Shown here: piece by piece, positions 9,260 to 23,578 of the stretch
How the letters are laid out: each line of letters begins with the position of its first letter
Numbering within the stretch: position 1 is the stretch's first letter
Source: Clusia tigrina
Taxonomy: Eukaryota > Arthropoda > Insecta > Diptera > Clusiidae
Assembly (NCBI GenBank): GCA_920105625.2
Contig: OV050030.1
Span: 171,179,315 to 171,243,314, forward strand
Length of the DNA: 64,000 nt
Direction of reading: 5' to 3'
Made by a program: the position numbers and the translations under genes
Notes under the pieces: model-generated
Told to the model about the DNA's origin: nothing
Databases searched by the model: none
Seen by the model: the letters and a program-made list of their open reading frames with translations, nothing else

Positions 9260-10358
9260 TATAAAATCCTTAACTGACTCGTCGCTAAAAGAAAATCATT
9301 GCAGATTGCTTGTATACTGCAAAGGGTGTAATGTAACCCGTCAATGCAATGTATTGTAACATGGGAAAGTACTTTCAAACTGGATAAACTCAATAACACT
9401 TAACTTTATCCAGTTGCCCATTAGTTTTGGAGACTGGACACTTTTTGGGGTTACTCGACATAAATGTATTTCCATCGTAAATGAAGTTCCATTTGTTAAT
9501 AGTTACTAATATACGAGTACATTTAAAAAATGAAATATAATAAATACATTTATATTATATACACTTATGAAATATCTAAATCTATGGTTCTTGAATACAT
9601 TTAATATTATACATTGCCGAATAAGAACATTTGTATAATTATATATCTTAATTACATGTGTGCAGGGGTTAAAAAAGTCGACTTGGCTGATCGTTTCTTT
9701 TCCTACAGCCACTCAAAATGCATGTACACACGAGTAAACACTACAACCGGTCCGCTATTCATTTTCTCTTTGCAAATGGCTCGCCTTCAATTGCTATGAT
9801 TGAAATTTGTTTTCATTTCAAATTCAGAAATCAAGAAATAAAAGTATAACATACCCACATTCATATACAAACGCACATTTCGCTCTTGGATTGCCGAGCA
9901 ACTTCGGGCGTTGGGTCAAATAATTATGCCATAGTCAGCCACGCAATTTTAACTTATTTCGCTGAGTGAAGAGAACGATGTAGTATATTTGTAGTATATT
10001 GTCTTTGGTTGAAGCTTTCAGGCTGTTTATTCTATGAAAGTGTCTTACCAAAGAACATCAACGTAATAAGAAGTCCCATTAAGAAGAAGAACAAAATATT
10101 TGAGTTTCTTTTTCACGTTACATATAACGAAGTATAACTTCCATTGCTGCTGTTGGACAGGTGCGCATAGCTCCAGTGATAACAGGGCAGGCAAGGCGTT
10201 GTACTTTAATAACCAACAGCTACCTTAATATTAAAATGTGCACAAGGAATTTAATTCTCAGTGAACATAGTATACTCAATCCAAATTCAAGCTGGCAGAT
10301 GGCTTCAGACTTATGACATGGACCACAATATGACTAGACCCCAAACTTGGCAAATTTA

Positions 10359-11080
10359 TTATTTGTTGTTGTCAGAAGTTCTATTGCATAGTTTTTGATA
10401 CCTGGTCTTGATCATATTGTTTTGAAGCATCCATCGGCAGTGCTTTCTAAGTAACACCACTATTAAAAATTTCACTAAATCCAGTCTTTTGTGTGCTGCA
10501 TATTCCATGCGCAAACCAAAAGGGTATTTTTTATTAGTTTCTGTTACACAAGAGACAACTATTTATTGTTTTACAGGTCTTGCGTGGCAGATGGATGGAA
10601 ATATGTCTCCAAATACTTTAAAATGAATTTGGCAGATCTGGAAAAATATATTAGAAGGATTTTTAAGGAAAGGATTTGGTGTGTAGTTTTTTTCCTTAAT
10701 AAATCTTTCGGTATCCAAATGCAAAGAGCCCCCTTCGCCAAATTCAGGTTACAATTTGCGCAACCCGCAAACTACGGGAAGCAGCAGCTTTTGCATTTGG
10801 TTCTTTCTCACCGCTATTTTCAGTACTATTGTCAATAAATGTCAATTCGTCGTGAATATCAGAATTGTCTAAATTGTCCGGAAGTATGCATAACTTATCA
10901 ATAATTTGGTCATAAGATACAGTATTAGCATCCGATGTCAGGGAGAAATACATAATCTAGTAGTCAGATAAGAATCTAGTCGTCCGATACATATTTTATA
11001 TCTCGTACTGAGGGATTAACATTATTTCCAAGTTTAGATCTCAATACAGATAATAAATTTTCCAGACAGTCCTGATTCAT
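10359..11080 (-). pseudogene. piggyBac/PGBD-like relic (unit 4)
   Basis: Segment B is open and segment C is stopped by TAA. Segment A carries the G-to-A variants (plus strand TTTATATCTC, ACATTATTTCC near 10996-11030) also found in units 7, 11, 12 and 14-20. Confidence 0.42.
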
Positions 11081-11091
11081 CTTACCAAATA

Positions 11092-12384
11092 CGAGGGGTA
11101 CTATTTATATTTCGGGAACTGGCAACACTAATGTCAATAGCTAAAATCTGGCAACACCATAATAAAGTTTGGCATTTTTTAGCATAAACGTACTCACAAC
11201 ATGTTGATGTACAAGTGATATTTGTTTTGTTTACAGTGAGTTAAGAAAATCAATTTGGCCAAAAAATGGAAATTTCAAGAGAAGGTTTTCGTTGGATTAT
11301 TTTTCACAACTTTCGATGTGGATTATCTCAACAAGAATGTGTCGATGAACTCAGTTCTTTGTATGGCGATAAAGCACCATAAAAAACCACAGTATATCGC
11401 TGGTATAGTGAATTCAATCGTGGTCGTAGTTCGGTCGCCGACGATCTCCGTGAAGGTCGTCCAAAGTCGGTTGTTGTGCCACGAAACATCGATGCAGTGC
11501 GTGAACTGATAATGTAAGATCGTCATGTGAAATATCGTGAGATAGAGGACACCTTGGGCATTACTTCCACTTCCATACATTCAATATTGCATGAACATTT
11601 GGCTGTAAAAAAGATTTGTTCGCTTTGGATCCCACATAATTTGACAATCGCTCAAAAAAGTCTCGTGTCAATTGATGTAAGGAAATGATTAAAAAGTTCG
11701 ACCGTGGTACTTCAAAAGACGTGTATAAAATCGTGACAGGTGACGAATCATGGATATATGCGTATGAGTCGGAAACAAAACAACAATCGACCGTGTGGGT
11801 ATTCCAAGATGAGTTAAATCCAACAAAAGTTGTTCGTGGAAGAAGCACAGCGAAGCAAATGGTGCCTGTTTCTTCGGCCGAATGGGTCATGTGGCCACTG
11901 TTCCGCTGGAGCAACGTAGGATGGTCAATTCTGAGTGGTACACGACCATTTGTTTGCCGGAAGTCTCGGAGAAATTCGTTAAACCAACCGCCAAAGACGA
12001 ATCATTCTCCATCATGACAATGCGAGCTCTCACTCATCTCGTCAAACAGGTGAATTTTTGAGCAGTCAAAACAACCAATTGATGACTCATCCTCCGTACA
12101 GTCGTCCTTATTTGGCACCCAATGACTTCTTCTTGTTCCCGAATATCAAAGGTAAACTGCGTGGTCAACGTCTTACGAGCGCCTAAGAAGCAGTTGAAGC
12201 GTTCAAAAACCATGTTTTGGAGGTGTCTCAAGAGGAATGGAAAACTTGCTATGACAAATGGTTTGAACGAATGCAAAAGTGTATTGATCATCAAGGGGAA
12301 TATTTTGAAAAATATTAAAGCCATTTTCATTTAAAATTGTTTGTTATTATTTGCTATTCCCGAAATATAAATAGTAACTCCTCT
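11092..12384 (+). mobile_element. Dead mariner, N type with extra deletion (unit 4)
   Basis: Transposase pseudogene 11266-12318. A third one-base deletion near 11967 is shared only with unit 7. N markers lie near 12187 and 12210. Confidence 0.92.
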
Positions 12385-13483
12385 TATAAAATCCTTAACT
12401 GACTCGTCGCTAAAAGAAAATCATTGCAGATTGCTTGTATACTGCAAAGGGTGTAATGTAACCCGTCAATGCAATGTATTGTAACATGGGAAAGCACTTT
12501 CAAACTGGATAAACTCAATAACACTTAAGTTTATCCAGTTGCCCATTAGTTTTGGAGACTGGACACTTTTTGGGGTTACTCGACATAAATGTATTTCCAT
12601 CGTAAATGAAGTTCCATTTATTAATAGTTACTAATATACGAGTACATTTAAAAAATGAAATATAATAAATACATTTATATTATATACACTTATGAAATAT
12701 CTAAATCTATGATTCTTGAATACATTTAATATTATACATTGCCGAATAAGAACTTTTGTATAATTATATATCTTAATTACATGTGTGCAGGGGTTAAAAA
12801 AGTCGACTTGGCTGATTGTTTCTTTTCCTACAGCCACTCAAAATGCATGTACACACGAGTAAACACTACAACCGGTCCGCTATTCATTTTCTCTTTGCAA
12901 ATGGCTCGCCTTCAATTGCTATGATTGAAATTCGTTTTCATTTCAAATTCAGAAATCAATAAATAAAAGTATAACATACCCACATTCATATACAAACGCA
13001 CATTTCGCTCTTGGATTGCCGAGCAACTTCGGGCGTTGGGTCAAATAATTATGCCATAGTCAGCCACGCAATTTTAACTCATTTCGCTGAGTGAAGAGAA
13101 CGATGTAGTATATTTGTAGTATATTGTCTTTGGTTGAAGCTGTCAGGCTGTTTATTCTATGAAAGTGTCTTACTAAAGAACATCAACGTAATAAGAAGTC
13201 CCATTAAGAAGAAGAACAAAATATTTGAGTTTCTCTTTCACGTTACATATAACGAAGTATAACTTCCATTGCTGCTGTTGGACAGGTGCGCATAGCTCCA
13301 GTGATAACAGGGCAGGCAAGGCGTTGTACTTTAATAACCTACAGCTACATTAATATTAAAATGTGCACAAGGAATTTAATTCTCAGTGAACATAGTATAC
13401 TCAATCCAAATTCAAGCTGGCAGATGGCTTCAGACTTATGACATGGACCACAATATGACTAGACCCCAAACTTGGCAAATTTA

Positions 13484-14205
13484 TTATTTGTTGTTGTCAG
13501 AAGTTCTATTGCATAGTTTTTGATACCTGGTCTTGATCATATTGTTTTGAAGCATCCATCGGCAGTGCTTTCTAAGTAACACCACTATTAAAAATTTCAC
13601 TAAATCCAGTCTTTTGTGTGCTGCATATTCCATGCGCAAACCAAAAGGGTATTTTTTATTAGTTTCTGTTACACAAGAGACAACTATTTATTGTTTTACA
13701 GGTCTTGCGTGGCAGATGGATGGAAATATGTCTCCAAATACTTTAAAATGAATTTGGCAGATCTGGAAAAATATATTAGAAGGATTTTTAAGGAAAGGAT
13801 TTGGTGTGTAGTTTTTTTCCTTAATAAATCTTTCGGTATCCAAATGCAAAGAGCCCCCTTCGCCAAATTCAGGTTACAATTTGCGCAACCCGCAAACTAC
13901 GGGAAGCAGCAGCTTTTGCATTTGGTTCTTTCTCACCGCTATTTTCAGTACTATTGTCAATAAATGTCAATTCGTCGTGAATATCAGAATTGTCTAAATT
14001 GTCCGGAAGTATGCATAACTTATCAATAATTTGGTCATAAGATACAGTATTAGCATCCGATGTCAGGGAGAAATACATAATCTAGTAGTCAGATAACAAT
14101 CTAGTCGTCCGATACATATTTTATGTCTCGTACTGAGGGATTAACATTGTTTCCAAGTTTAGATCTCAATACAGATAATAAATTTTCCAGACAGTCCTGA
14201 TTCAT
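13484..14205 (-). pseudogene. piggyBac/PGBD-like relic (unit 5)
   Basis: Segment B is open. Segment C is stopped by TAA, unlike its sister copy in unit 1. Confidence 0.42.
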
Positions 14206-14216
14206 CTTACCAAATA

Positions 14217-15497
14217 CGAGGGGTACTATTTATATTTCGGGAACTGGCAACACTAATGTCAATAGCTAAAATCTTGCAACACCATAATAAAGTTTGACAT
14301 TTTTTAGCATAAACGTACTCACAACATGTTGATGTACAAGTGCTATTTGTTTTGTTTACAGTGAGTTAAGAAAATCAATTTGGCCAAAAAATGGAAATTT
14401 CAAGAGAAGGTTTTCGTTGGATTATTTTTCACAACTTTCGATGTGGATTATCTCAACAAGAATGTGTCGATGAACTCAGTTCTTTGTATGGCGATAAAGC
14501 ACCATAAAAAACCACAGTATATCGCTGGTATAGTGAATTCAATCGTGGTCGTAGTTCGGTCGCCGACGATCTCCGTGAAGGTCGTCCAAAGTCGGTTGTT
14601 GTGCCACGAAACATCGATGCAGTGCGTGAACTGATAATGTAAGATCGTCATGTGAAATATCGTGAGATAGAGGACACCTTGGGCATTACTTCCACTTCCA
14701 TACATTCAATATTGCATGAACATTTGGCTGTAAAAAAGATTTGTTCGCTTTGGATCCCACATAATTTGACAATCGCTCAAAAAAGTCTCGTGTCAATTGA
14801 TGTAAGGAAATGATTAAAAAGTTCGACCGTGGTACTTCAAAAGACGTGTATAAAATCGTGACAGGTGACGAATCATGGATATATGCGTATGAGTCGGAAA
14901 CAAAACAACAATCGACCGTGTGGGTATTCCAAGATGAGTTAAATCCAACAAAAGTTGTTCGTGGAAGAAGCACAGCGAAGCAAATGGTGCCTGTTTCTTC
15001 GGCCGAATGGGTCATGTGGCCACTGTTCCGCTGGAGCAACGTAGGATGGTCAATTCTGAGTGGTACACGACCATTTGTTTGCCGGAAGTCTTCGGAAAAA
15101 TTCGTTAAACCAACCGCCAAAGACGAATCATTCTCCATCATGACAATGCGAGCTCTCACTCATCTCGTCAAACAGGTGAATTTTTGAGCAGTCAAAACAT
15201 CCAATTGATGACTCATCCTCCGTACAGTCGTCCTTATTTGGCACCCAATGACTTCTTCTTGTTCCCGAATATCAAAGGTAAACTGCGTGGCCAACGTTTT
15301 ACGAGCGCCTAAGAAGAAGTTGAAGCGTTCAAAAACCACGTTTTGGAGGTGTCTCAAGAGGAATGGAAAACCTGCTATGACAAATGGTTTGAACGAATGC
15401 AAAAATGTATTGATCATCAAGGGGAATATTTTGAAAAATATTAAAGCCATTTTCATTTAAAATTGTTTGTTCCCGAAATATAAATAGTAAGTCCTCT
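14217..15497 (+). mobile_element. Dead mariner, 13-bp-deletion form (unit 5)
   Basis: Transposase pseudogene 14391-15444. The second subterminal CTGGCAACAC reads TTGCAACAC near 14274. The base just outside the right repeat region shows AGTAAGTCC in place of AGTAACTCC near 15487. Confidence 0.92.
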
Positions 15498-16596
15498 TAT
15501 AAAATCCTTAACTGACTCGTCGCTAAAAGAAAATCATTGCAGATTGCTTGTATACTGCAAAGGGTGTAATGTAACCCGTCAATGCAATGTATTGTAACAT
15601 GGGAAAGCACTTTCAAACTGGATAAACTCAATAACACTTAAGTTTATCCAGTTGCCCATTAGTTTTGGAGACTGGACACTTTTTGGGGTTACTCGACATA
15701 AATGTATTTCCATCGTAAATGAAGTTCCATTTGTTAATAGTTACTAATATACGAGTACATTTAAAAAATGAAATATAATAAATACATTTATATTATATAC
15801 ACTTATGAAATATCTAAATCTATGGTTCTTGAATACATTTAATATTATACATTGCCGAATAAGAACATTTGTATAATTATATATCTTAATTACATGTGTG
15901 CAGGGGTTAAAAAAGTCGACTTGGCTGATCGTTTCTTTTCCTACAGCCACTCAAAATGCATGTACACACGAGTAAACACTACAACCGGTCCGCTATTCAT
16001 TTTCTCTTTGCAAATGGCTCGCCTTCAATTGCTATGATTGAAATTTGTTTTCATTTCAAATTCAGAAATCAAGAAATAAAAGTATAACATACCCACATTC
16101 ATATACAAACGCACATTTCGCTCTTGGATTGCCGAGCAACCTCGGGCGTTGGGTCAAATAATTATGCCGTAGTCAGCCACGCAATTTTAACTTATTTCGC
16201 TGAGTGAAGAGAACGATGTAGTATCTTTGTAGTATATTGTCTTTGGTTGAAGCTGTCAGGCTGTTTATTCCATGAAAGAGTCTTACCAAAGAACATCAAC
16301 GTAATAAGAAGTCCCATTAAGAAGAAGAACAAAATATTTGAGTTTCTTTTTCACGTTACATATAACGAAGTATAACTTCCATTGCTGCTGTTGGACAGGT
16401 GCGCATAGCTCCAGTGATAACAGGGCAGGCAAGGCGTTGTACTTTAATAATCAACAGCTACCTTAATATTAAAATGTGCACAAGGAATTTAATTCTCAGT
16501 GAACATAGTATACTCAATCCAAATTCAAGCTGGCAGATGGCTTCAGACTTATGACATGGACCACAATATGACTAGACCCCAAACTTGGCAAATTTA

Positions 16597-17318
16597 TTAT
16601 TTGTTGTTGTCAGAAGTTCTATTGCATAGTTTTTGATACCTGGTCTTGATCATATTGTTTTGAAGCATCCATCGGCAGTGCTTTCTAAGTAACACCACTA
16701 TTAAAAATTTCACTAAATCCAGTCTTTTGTGTGCTGCATATTCCATGCGCAAACCAAAAGGGTATTTTTTATTAGTTTCTGTTACACAAGAGACAACTAT
16801 TTATTGTTTTACAGGTCTTGCGTGGCAGATGGATGGAAATATGTCTCCAAATACTTTAAAATGAATTTGGCAGATCTGGAAAAATATATTAGAAGGATTT
16901 TTAAGGAAAGGATTTGGTGTGTAGTTTTTTTCCTTAATAAATCTTTCGGTATCCAAATGCAAAGAGCCCCCTTCGCCAAATTCAGGTTACAATTTGCGCA
17001 ACCCGCAAACTACGGGAAGCAGCAGCTTTTGCATTTGGTTCTTTCTCACCGCTATTTTCAGTACTATTGTCAATAAATGTCAATTCGTCGTGAATATCAG
17101 AATTGTCTAAATTGTCCGGAAGTATGCATAACTTATCAATAATTTGGTCATAAGATACAGTATTAGCATCCGATGTCAGGGAGAAATACATAATCTAGTA
17201 GTCAGATAACAATCTAGTCGTCCGATACATATTTTATGTCTCGTACTGAGGGATTAACATTGTTTCCAAGTTTAGATCTCAATACAGATAATAAATTTTC
17301 CAGACAGTCCTGATTCAT
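16597..17318 (-). pseudogene. piggyBac/PGBD-like relic (unit 6)
   Basis: Coding condition as in unit 3: segment B open, segment C interrupted by TAA. Confidence 0.42.
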
Positions 17319-17329
17319 CTTACCAAATA

Positions 17330-18623
17330 CGAGGGGTACTATTTATATTTCGGGAACTGGCAACACTAATGTCAATAGCTAAAATCTGGCAACACCATAA
17401 TAAAGTTTGACATTTTTTAGCATAAACGTACTCACAACATGTTGATGTACAAGTGCTATTTGTTTTGTTTACAGTGAGTTAAGAAAATCAATTTGGCCAA
17501 AAAATGGAAATTTCAAGAGAAGGTTTTCGTTGGATTATTTTTCACAACTTTCGATGTGGATTATCTCCACAAGAATGTGTCGATGAACTCAGTTCTTTGT
17601 ATGGCGATAAAGCACCATAAAAAACCACAGTATATCGCTGGTATAGTGAATTCAATCGTGGTCGTAGTTCGGTCGCCGACGAACTCCGTGAAGGTCGTCC
17701 AAAGTCGGTTGTTGTGCCACGAAACATCGATGCAGTGCGTGAACTGATAATGTAAGATCGTCATGTGAAATATCGTGAGATAGAGGACACCTTGGGCATT
17801 ACTTCCACTTCCATACATTCAATATTGCATGAACATTTGGCTGTAAAAAAGATTTGTTCGCTTTGGATCCCACATAATTTGACAATCGCTCAAAAAAGTC
17901 TCGTGTCAATTGATGTAAGGAAATGATTAAAAAGTTCGACCGTGGTACTTCAAAAGACGTGTATAAAATCGTGACAGGTGACGAATCATGGATATATGCG
18001 TATGAGTCGGAAACAAAACAACAATCGACCGTGTGGGTATTCCAAGATGAGTTAAATCCAACAAAAGTTGTTCGTGGAAGAAGCACAGCGAAGCAAATGG
18101 TGCCTGTTTCTTCGGCCGAATGGGTCATGTGGCCACTGTTCCGCTGGAGCAACGTAGGATGGTCAATTCTGAGTGGTACACGACCATTTGTTTGCCGGAA
18201 GTCTTCGGAGAAATTCGTTAAACCAACCGCCAAAGACGAATCATTCTCCATCATGACAATGCGAGCTCTCACTCATCTCGTCAAACAGGTGAATTTTTGA
18301 GCAGTCAAAACATCCAATTGATGACTCATCCTCCGTACAGTCGTCCTTATTTGGCACCCAATGACTTCTTCTTGTTCCCGAATATCAAAAGTAAACTGCG
18401 TGGCCAACGTTTTACGAGCGCCTAAGAAGAAGTTGAAGCGTTCAAAAACCACGTTTTGGAGGTGTCTCAAGAGGAATGGAAAACCTGCTATGACAAATGG
18501 TTTGAACGAATGCAAAAGTGTATTGATCATCAAGGGGAATATTTTGAAAAATATTAAAGCCATTTTCATTTAAAATTGTTTGTTATTATTTGCTATTCCC
18601 GAAATATAAATAGTAACTCCTCT
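17330..18623 (+). mobile_element. Dead mariner, H type (unit 6)
   Basis: Transposase pseudogene 17504-18557, with the same H markers as unit 3 and only the shared inactivating changes. Confidence 0.93.
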
Positions 18624-19722
18624 TATAAAATCCTTAACTGACTCGTCGCTAAAAGAAAATCATTGCAGATTGCTTGTATACTGCAAAGGGTGTAATGTAA
18701 CCCGTCAATGCAATGTATTGTAACATGGGAAAGTACTTTCAAACTGGATAAACTCAATAACACTTAACTTTATCCAGTTGCCCATTAGTTTTGGAGACTG
18801 GACACTTTTTGGGGTTACTCGACATAAATGTATTTCCATCGTAAATGAAGTTCCATTTGTTAATAGTTACTAATATACGAGTACATTTAAAAAATGAAAT
18901 ATAATAAATACATTTATATTATATACACTTATGAAATATCTAAATCTATGGTTCTTGAATACATTTAATATTATACATTGCCGAATAAGAACATTTGTAT
19001 AATTATATATCTTAATTACATGTGTGCAGGGGTTAAAAAAGTCGACTTGGCTGATCGTTTCTTTTCCTACAGCCACTCAAAATGCATGTACACACGAGTA
19101 AACACTACAACCGGTCCGCTATTCATTTTCTCTTTGCAAATGGCTCGCCTTCAATTGCTATGATTGAAATTTGTTTTCATTTCAAATTCAGAAATCAAGA
19201 AATAAAAGTATAACATACCCACATTCATATACAAACGCACATTTCGCTCTTGGATTGCCGAGCAACTTCGGGCGTTGGGTCAAATAATTATGCCATAGTC
19301 AGCCACGCAATTTTAACTTATTTCGCTGAGTGAAGAGAACGATGTAGTATATTTGTAGTATATTGTCTTTGGTTGAAGCTTTCAGGCTGTTTATTCTATG
19401 AAAGTGTCTTACCAAAGAACATCAACGTAATAAGAAGTCCCATTAAGAAGAAGAACAAAATATTTGAGTTTCTTTTTCACGTTACATATAACGAAGTATA
19501 ACTTCCATTGCTGCTGTTGGACAGGTGCGCATAGCTCCAGTGATAACAGGGCAGGCAAGGCGTTGTACTTTAATAACCAACAGCTACCTTAATATTAAAA
19601 TGTGCACAAGGAATTTAATTCTCAGTGAACATAGTATACTCAATCCAAATTCAAGCTGGCAGATGGCTTCAGACTTATGACATGGACCACAATATGACTA
19701 GACCCCAAACTTGGCAAATTTA

Positions 19723-20444
19723 TTATTTGTTGTTGTCAGAAGTTCTATTGCATAGTTTTTGATACCTGGTCTTGATCATATTGTTTTGAAGCATCCATCG
19801 GCAGTGCTTTCTAAGTAACACCACTATTAAAAATTTCACTAAATCCAGTCTTTTGTGTGCTGCATATTCCATGCGCAAACCAAAAGGGTATTTTTTATTA
19901 GTTTCTGTTACACAAGAGACAACTATTTATTGTTTTACAGGTCTTGCGTGGCAGATGGATGGAAATATGTCTCCAAATACTTTAAAATGAATTTGGCAGA
20001 TCTGGAAAAATATATTAGAAGGATTTTTAAGGAAAGGATTTGGTGTGTAGTTTTTTTCCTTAATAAATCTTTCGGTATCCAAATGCAAAGAGCCCCCTTC
20101 GCCAAATTCAGGTTACAATTTGCGCAACCCGCAAACTACGGGAAGCAGCAGCTTTTGCATTTGGTTCTTTCTCACCGCTATTTTCAGTACTATTGTCAAT
20201 AAATGTCAATTCGTCGTGAATATCAGAATTGTCTAAATTGTCCGGAAGTATGCATAACTTATCAATAATTTGGTCATAAGATACAGTATTAGCATCCGAT
20301 GTCAGGGAGAAATACATAATCTAGTAGTCAGATAAGAATCTAGTCGTCCGATACATATTTTATATCTCGTACTGAGGGATTAACATTATTTCCAAGTTTA
20401 GATCTCAATACAGATAATAAATTTTCCAGACAGTCCTGATTCAT
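19723..20444 (-). pseudogene. piggyBac/PGBD-like relic (unit 7)
   Basis: Same variants as the unit 4 copy, supporting recent common descent of units 4 and 7. Confidence 0.42.
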
Positions 20445-20455
20445 CTTACCAAATA

Positions 20456-21748
20456 CGAGGGGTACTATTTATATTTCGGGAACTGGCAACACTAATGTCA
20501 ATAGCTAAAATCTGGCAACACCATAATAAAGTTTGGCATTTTTTAGCATAAACGTACTCACAACATGTTGATGTACAAGTGATATTTGTTTTGTTTACAG
20601 TGAGTTAAGAAAATCAATTTGGCCAAAAAATGGAAATTTCAAGAGAAGGTTTTCGTTGGATTATTTTTCACAACTTTCGATGTGGATTATCTCAACAAGA
20701 ATGTGTCGATGAACTCAGTTCTTTGTATGGCGATAAAGCACCATAAAAAACCACAGTATATCGCTGGTATAGTGAATTCAATCGTGGTCGTAGTTCGGTC
20801 GCCGACGATCTCCGTGAAGGTCGTCCAAAGTCGGTTGTTGTGCCACGAAACATCGATGCAGTGCGTGAACTGATAATGTAAGATCGTCATGTGAAATATC
20901 GTGAGATAGAGGACACCTTGGGCATTACTTCCACTTCCATACATTCAATATTGCATGAACATTTGGCTGTAAAAAAGATTTGTTCGCTTTGGATCCCACA
21001 TAATTTGACAATCGCTCAAAAAAGTCTCGTGTCAATTGATGTAAGGAAATGATTAAAAAGTTCGACCGTGGTACTTCAAAAGACGTGTATAAAATCGTGA
21101 CAGGTGACGAATCATGGATATATGCGTATGAGTCGGAAACAAAACAACAATCGACCGTGTGGGTATTCCAAGATGAGTTAAATCCAACAAAAGTTGTTCG
21201 TGGAAGAAGCACAGCGAAGCAAATGGTGCCTGTTTCTTCGGCCGAATGGGTCATGTGGCCACTGTTCCGCTGGAGCAACGTAGGATGGTCAATTCTGAGT
21301 GGTACACGACCATTTGTTTGCCGGAAGTCTCGGAGAAATTCGTTAAACCAACCGCCAAAGACGAATCATTCTCCATCATGACAATGCGAGCTCTCACTCA
21401 TCTCGTCAAACAGGTGAATTTTTGAGCAGTCAAAACAACCAATTGATGACTCATCCTCCGTACAGTCGTCCTTATTTGGCACCCAATGACTTCTTCTTGT
21501 TCCCGAATATCAAAGGTAAACTGCGTGGTCAACGTCTTACGAGCGCCTAAGAAGCAGTTGAAGCGTTCAAAAACCATGTTTTGGAGGTGTCTCAAGAGGA
21601 ATGGAAAACTTGCTATGACAAATGGTTTGAACGAATGCAAAAGTGTATTGATCATCAAGGGGAATATTTTGAAAAATATTAAAGCCATTTTCATTTAAAA
21701 TTGTTTGTTATTATTTGCTATTCCCGAAATATAAATAGTAACTCCTCT
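20456..21748 (+). mobile_element. Dead mariner, N type with extra deletion (unit 7)
   Basis: Transposase pseudogene 20630-21682. It has the extra one-base deletion near 21329 that identifies it as a duplicate of the unit 4 copy. Confidence 0.92.
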
Positions 21749-22844
21749 TATAAAATCCTTAACTGACTCGTCGCTAAAAGAAAATCATTGCAGATTGCTT
21801 GTATACTGCAAAGGGTGTAATGTAACCCGTCAATGCAATGTATTGTAACATGGGAAAGCACTTTCAAACTGGATAAACTCAATAACACTTAAGTTTATCC
21901 AGTTGCCCATTAGTTTTGGAGACTGGACACTTTTTGGGGTTACTCGACATAAATGTATTTCCATCGTAAATGAAGTTCCATTTATTAATAGTTACTAATA
22001 TACGAGTACATTTAAAAAATGAAATATAATAAATACATTTATATTATATACACTTATGAAATATCGAAATCTATGGTTCTTGAATACATTTAATATTATA
22101 CATTGCCGAATAAGAACATTTGTATAATTATATATCTTAATTACATGTGTGCAGGGGTTAAAAAAGTCGACTTGGCTGATCGTTTCTTTTCCTACAGCCA
22201 CTCAAAATGCATGTACACACGAGTAAACACTACAACCGGTCCGCTATTCATTTTCTCTTTGCAAATGGCTCGCCTTCAATTGCTATGATTGTAATTTGTT
22301 TTCATTTCAAATTCAGAAATCAAGAAATAAAAGTATAACATACCCACATTCATATACAAACGCACATTTCGCTCTTGGATTGCCGAGCAACTTCGGGCGT
22401 TGGGTCAAATAATTATGCCATAGTCAGCCACGCAATTTTAACTTATTTCGCTGAGTGAAGAGAACGATGTAGTATCTTTGTAGTATATTGTCTTTGGTTG
22501 AAGCTGTCAGGCTGTTTATTCCATGAAAGGGTCTTACCAAAGAACATCAACGTAATAAGAAGTCCCATTAAGAAGAACAAAATATTTGAGTTTCTTTTTC
22601 ACGTTACATATAACGAAGTATAACTTCCATTGCTGCTGTTGGACAGGTGCGCATAGCTCCAGTGATAACAGGGCAGGCAAGGCGTTGTACTTTAATAATC
22701 AACAGCTACATTAATATTAAAATGTGCACAAGGAATTTAATTCTCAGTGAACATAGTATACTCAATCGAAATTCAAGCTGGCAGATGGCTTCAGACTTAT
22801 GACATGGACCACAATATGACCAGACCCCAAACTTGGCAAATTTA

Positions 22845-23567
22845 TTATTTGTTGTTGTCAGAAGTTCTATTGCATAGTTTTTGATACCTGGTCTTGATCA
22901 TATTGTTTTGAAGCATCCATCGGCAGTGCTTTCTAAGTAACACCACTATTAAAAATTTCACTAAATCCAGTCTTTTGTGTGCTGCATATTCCATGCGCAA
23001 ACCAAAAGGGTATTTTTTATTAGTTTCTGTTACACAAGAGACAACTATTTGTTGTTTTACAGGTCTTGCGTGGCAGATGGATGGAATTATGTCTCCAAAT
23101 ACTTTAAAATGAATTTGGCAGATCTGGAAAAATATATTAGAAGGATTTTTAAGGAAAGGATTTGGTGTGTAGTTTTTTTCCTTAATAAATCTTTCGGTAT
23201 CCAAATGCAAAGAGCCCCCTTCGCCAAATTCAGGTTACAATTTGCGCAACCCGCAAAGTAACGGGAAGCAGCAGCTTTTGCATTTGGTTCTTCCTCACCG
23301 CTATTTTCAGTACTATTGTCAATAAATGTCAATTCGTCGTGAATATCAGAATTGTCTAAATTGTCCGGAAGTATGCATAACTTATCAATAATTTGGTCAT
23401 AAGATACAGTATTAGCATCCGATGTCAGGGAGAAATACATAATCTAGTAGTCAGATAATAATCTAGTCGTCCGATACATATTTTATGTCTCGTACTGAGT
23501 GATTAACATTGTTTCCAAGTTTAGATCTCAATACAGATAATAAATTTTCCAGACAGTCCTGATTCAT
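22845..23567 (-). pseudogene. piggyBac/PGBD-like relic, long reading (unit 8)
   Basis: The Gln codon CAA is kept, so segment C is open for 121 codons (23210-22845). A one-base difference (CAAAGTAACGGG) lets segment B run on to 117 codons (23440-23087). With units 13 and 14 this is among the least damaged copies and is the best template for a family search. Confidence 0.47.
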
Positions 23568-23578
23568 CTTACCAAATA

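Larger units (their letters stand above)
6241..9366 (+). repeat. Satellite unit 3 (H type)
   Basis: Length 3126 bp, the consensus length. It begins AAGTACTTTC and has AACTTTATCC in the right arm of the start-of-unit inverted repeat, as do units 4 and 7. The mariner has the H marker. Confidence 0.97.
9367..12491 (+). repeat. Satellite unit 4 (N type)
   Basis: Length 3125 bp. It shares with unit 7 a one-base deletion (AAGTCTCGG for AAGTCTTCGG) near 11965, and shares with units 7, 11 and 12 the N marker GAAGCAGTTG near 12187. Unit 7 looks like a copy of this unit. Confidence 0.97.
12492..15604 (+). repeat. Satellite unit 5 (13-bp-deletion type)
   Basis: Length 3113 bp. It is very close to unit 1, with the same 13-bp deletion and the same private variants near the start. 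It differs from unit 1 in keeping the GAACTCAG form in the transposase relic. Confidence 0.97.
15605..18730 (+). repeat. Satellite unit 6 (H type)
   Basis: Length 3126 bp. It carries the H marker in the mariner and ATCTTTGTAG near 16224. Private changes include GCAACCTCGG near 16137 and TGCCGTAGTC near 16167. Confidence 0.97.
18731..21855 (+). repeat. Satellite unit 7 (N type)
   Basis: Length 3125 bp. It is a near-duplicate of unit 4: both begin AAGTACTTTC, both have AACTTTATCC, and both have the same one-base deletion in the transposase relic (near 21329). Confidence 0.97.
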
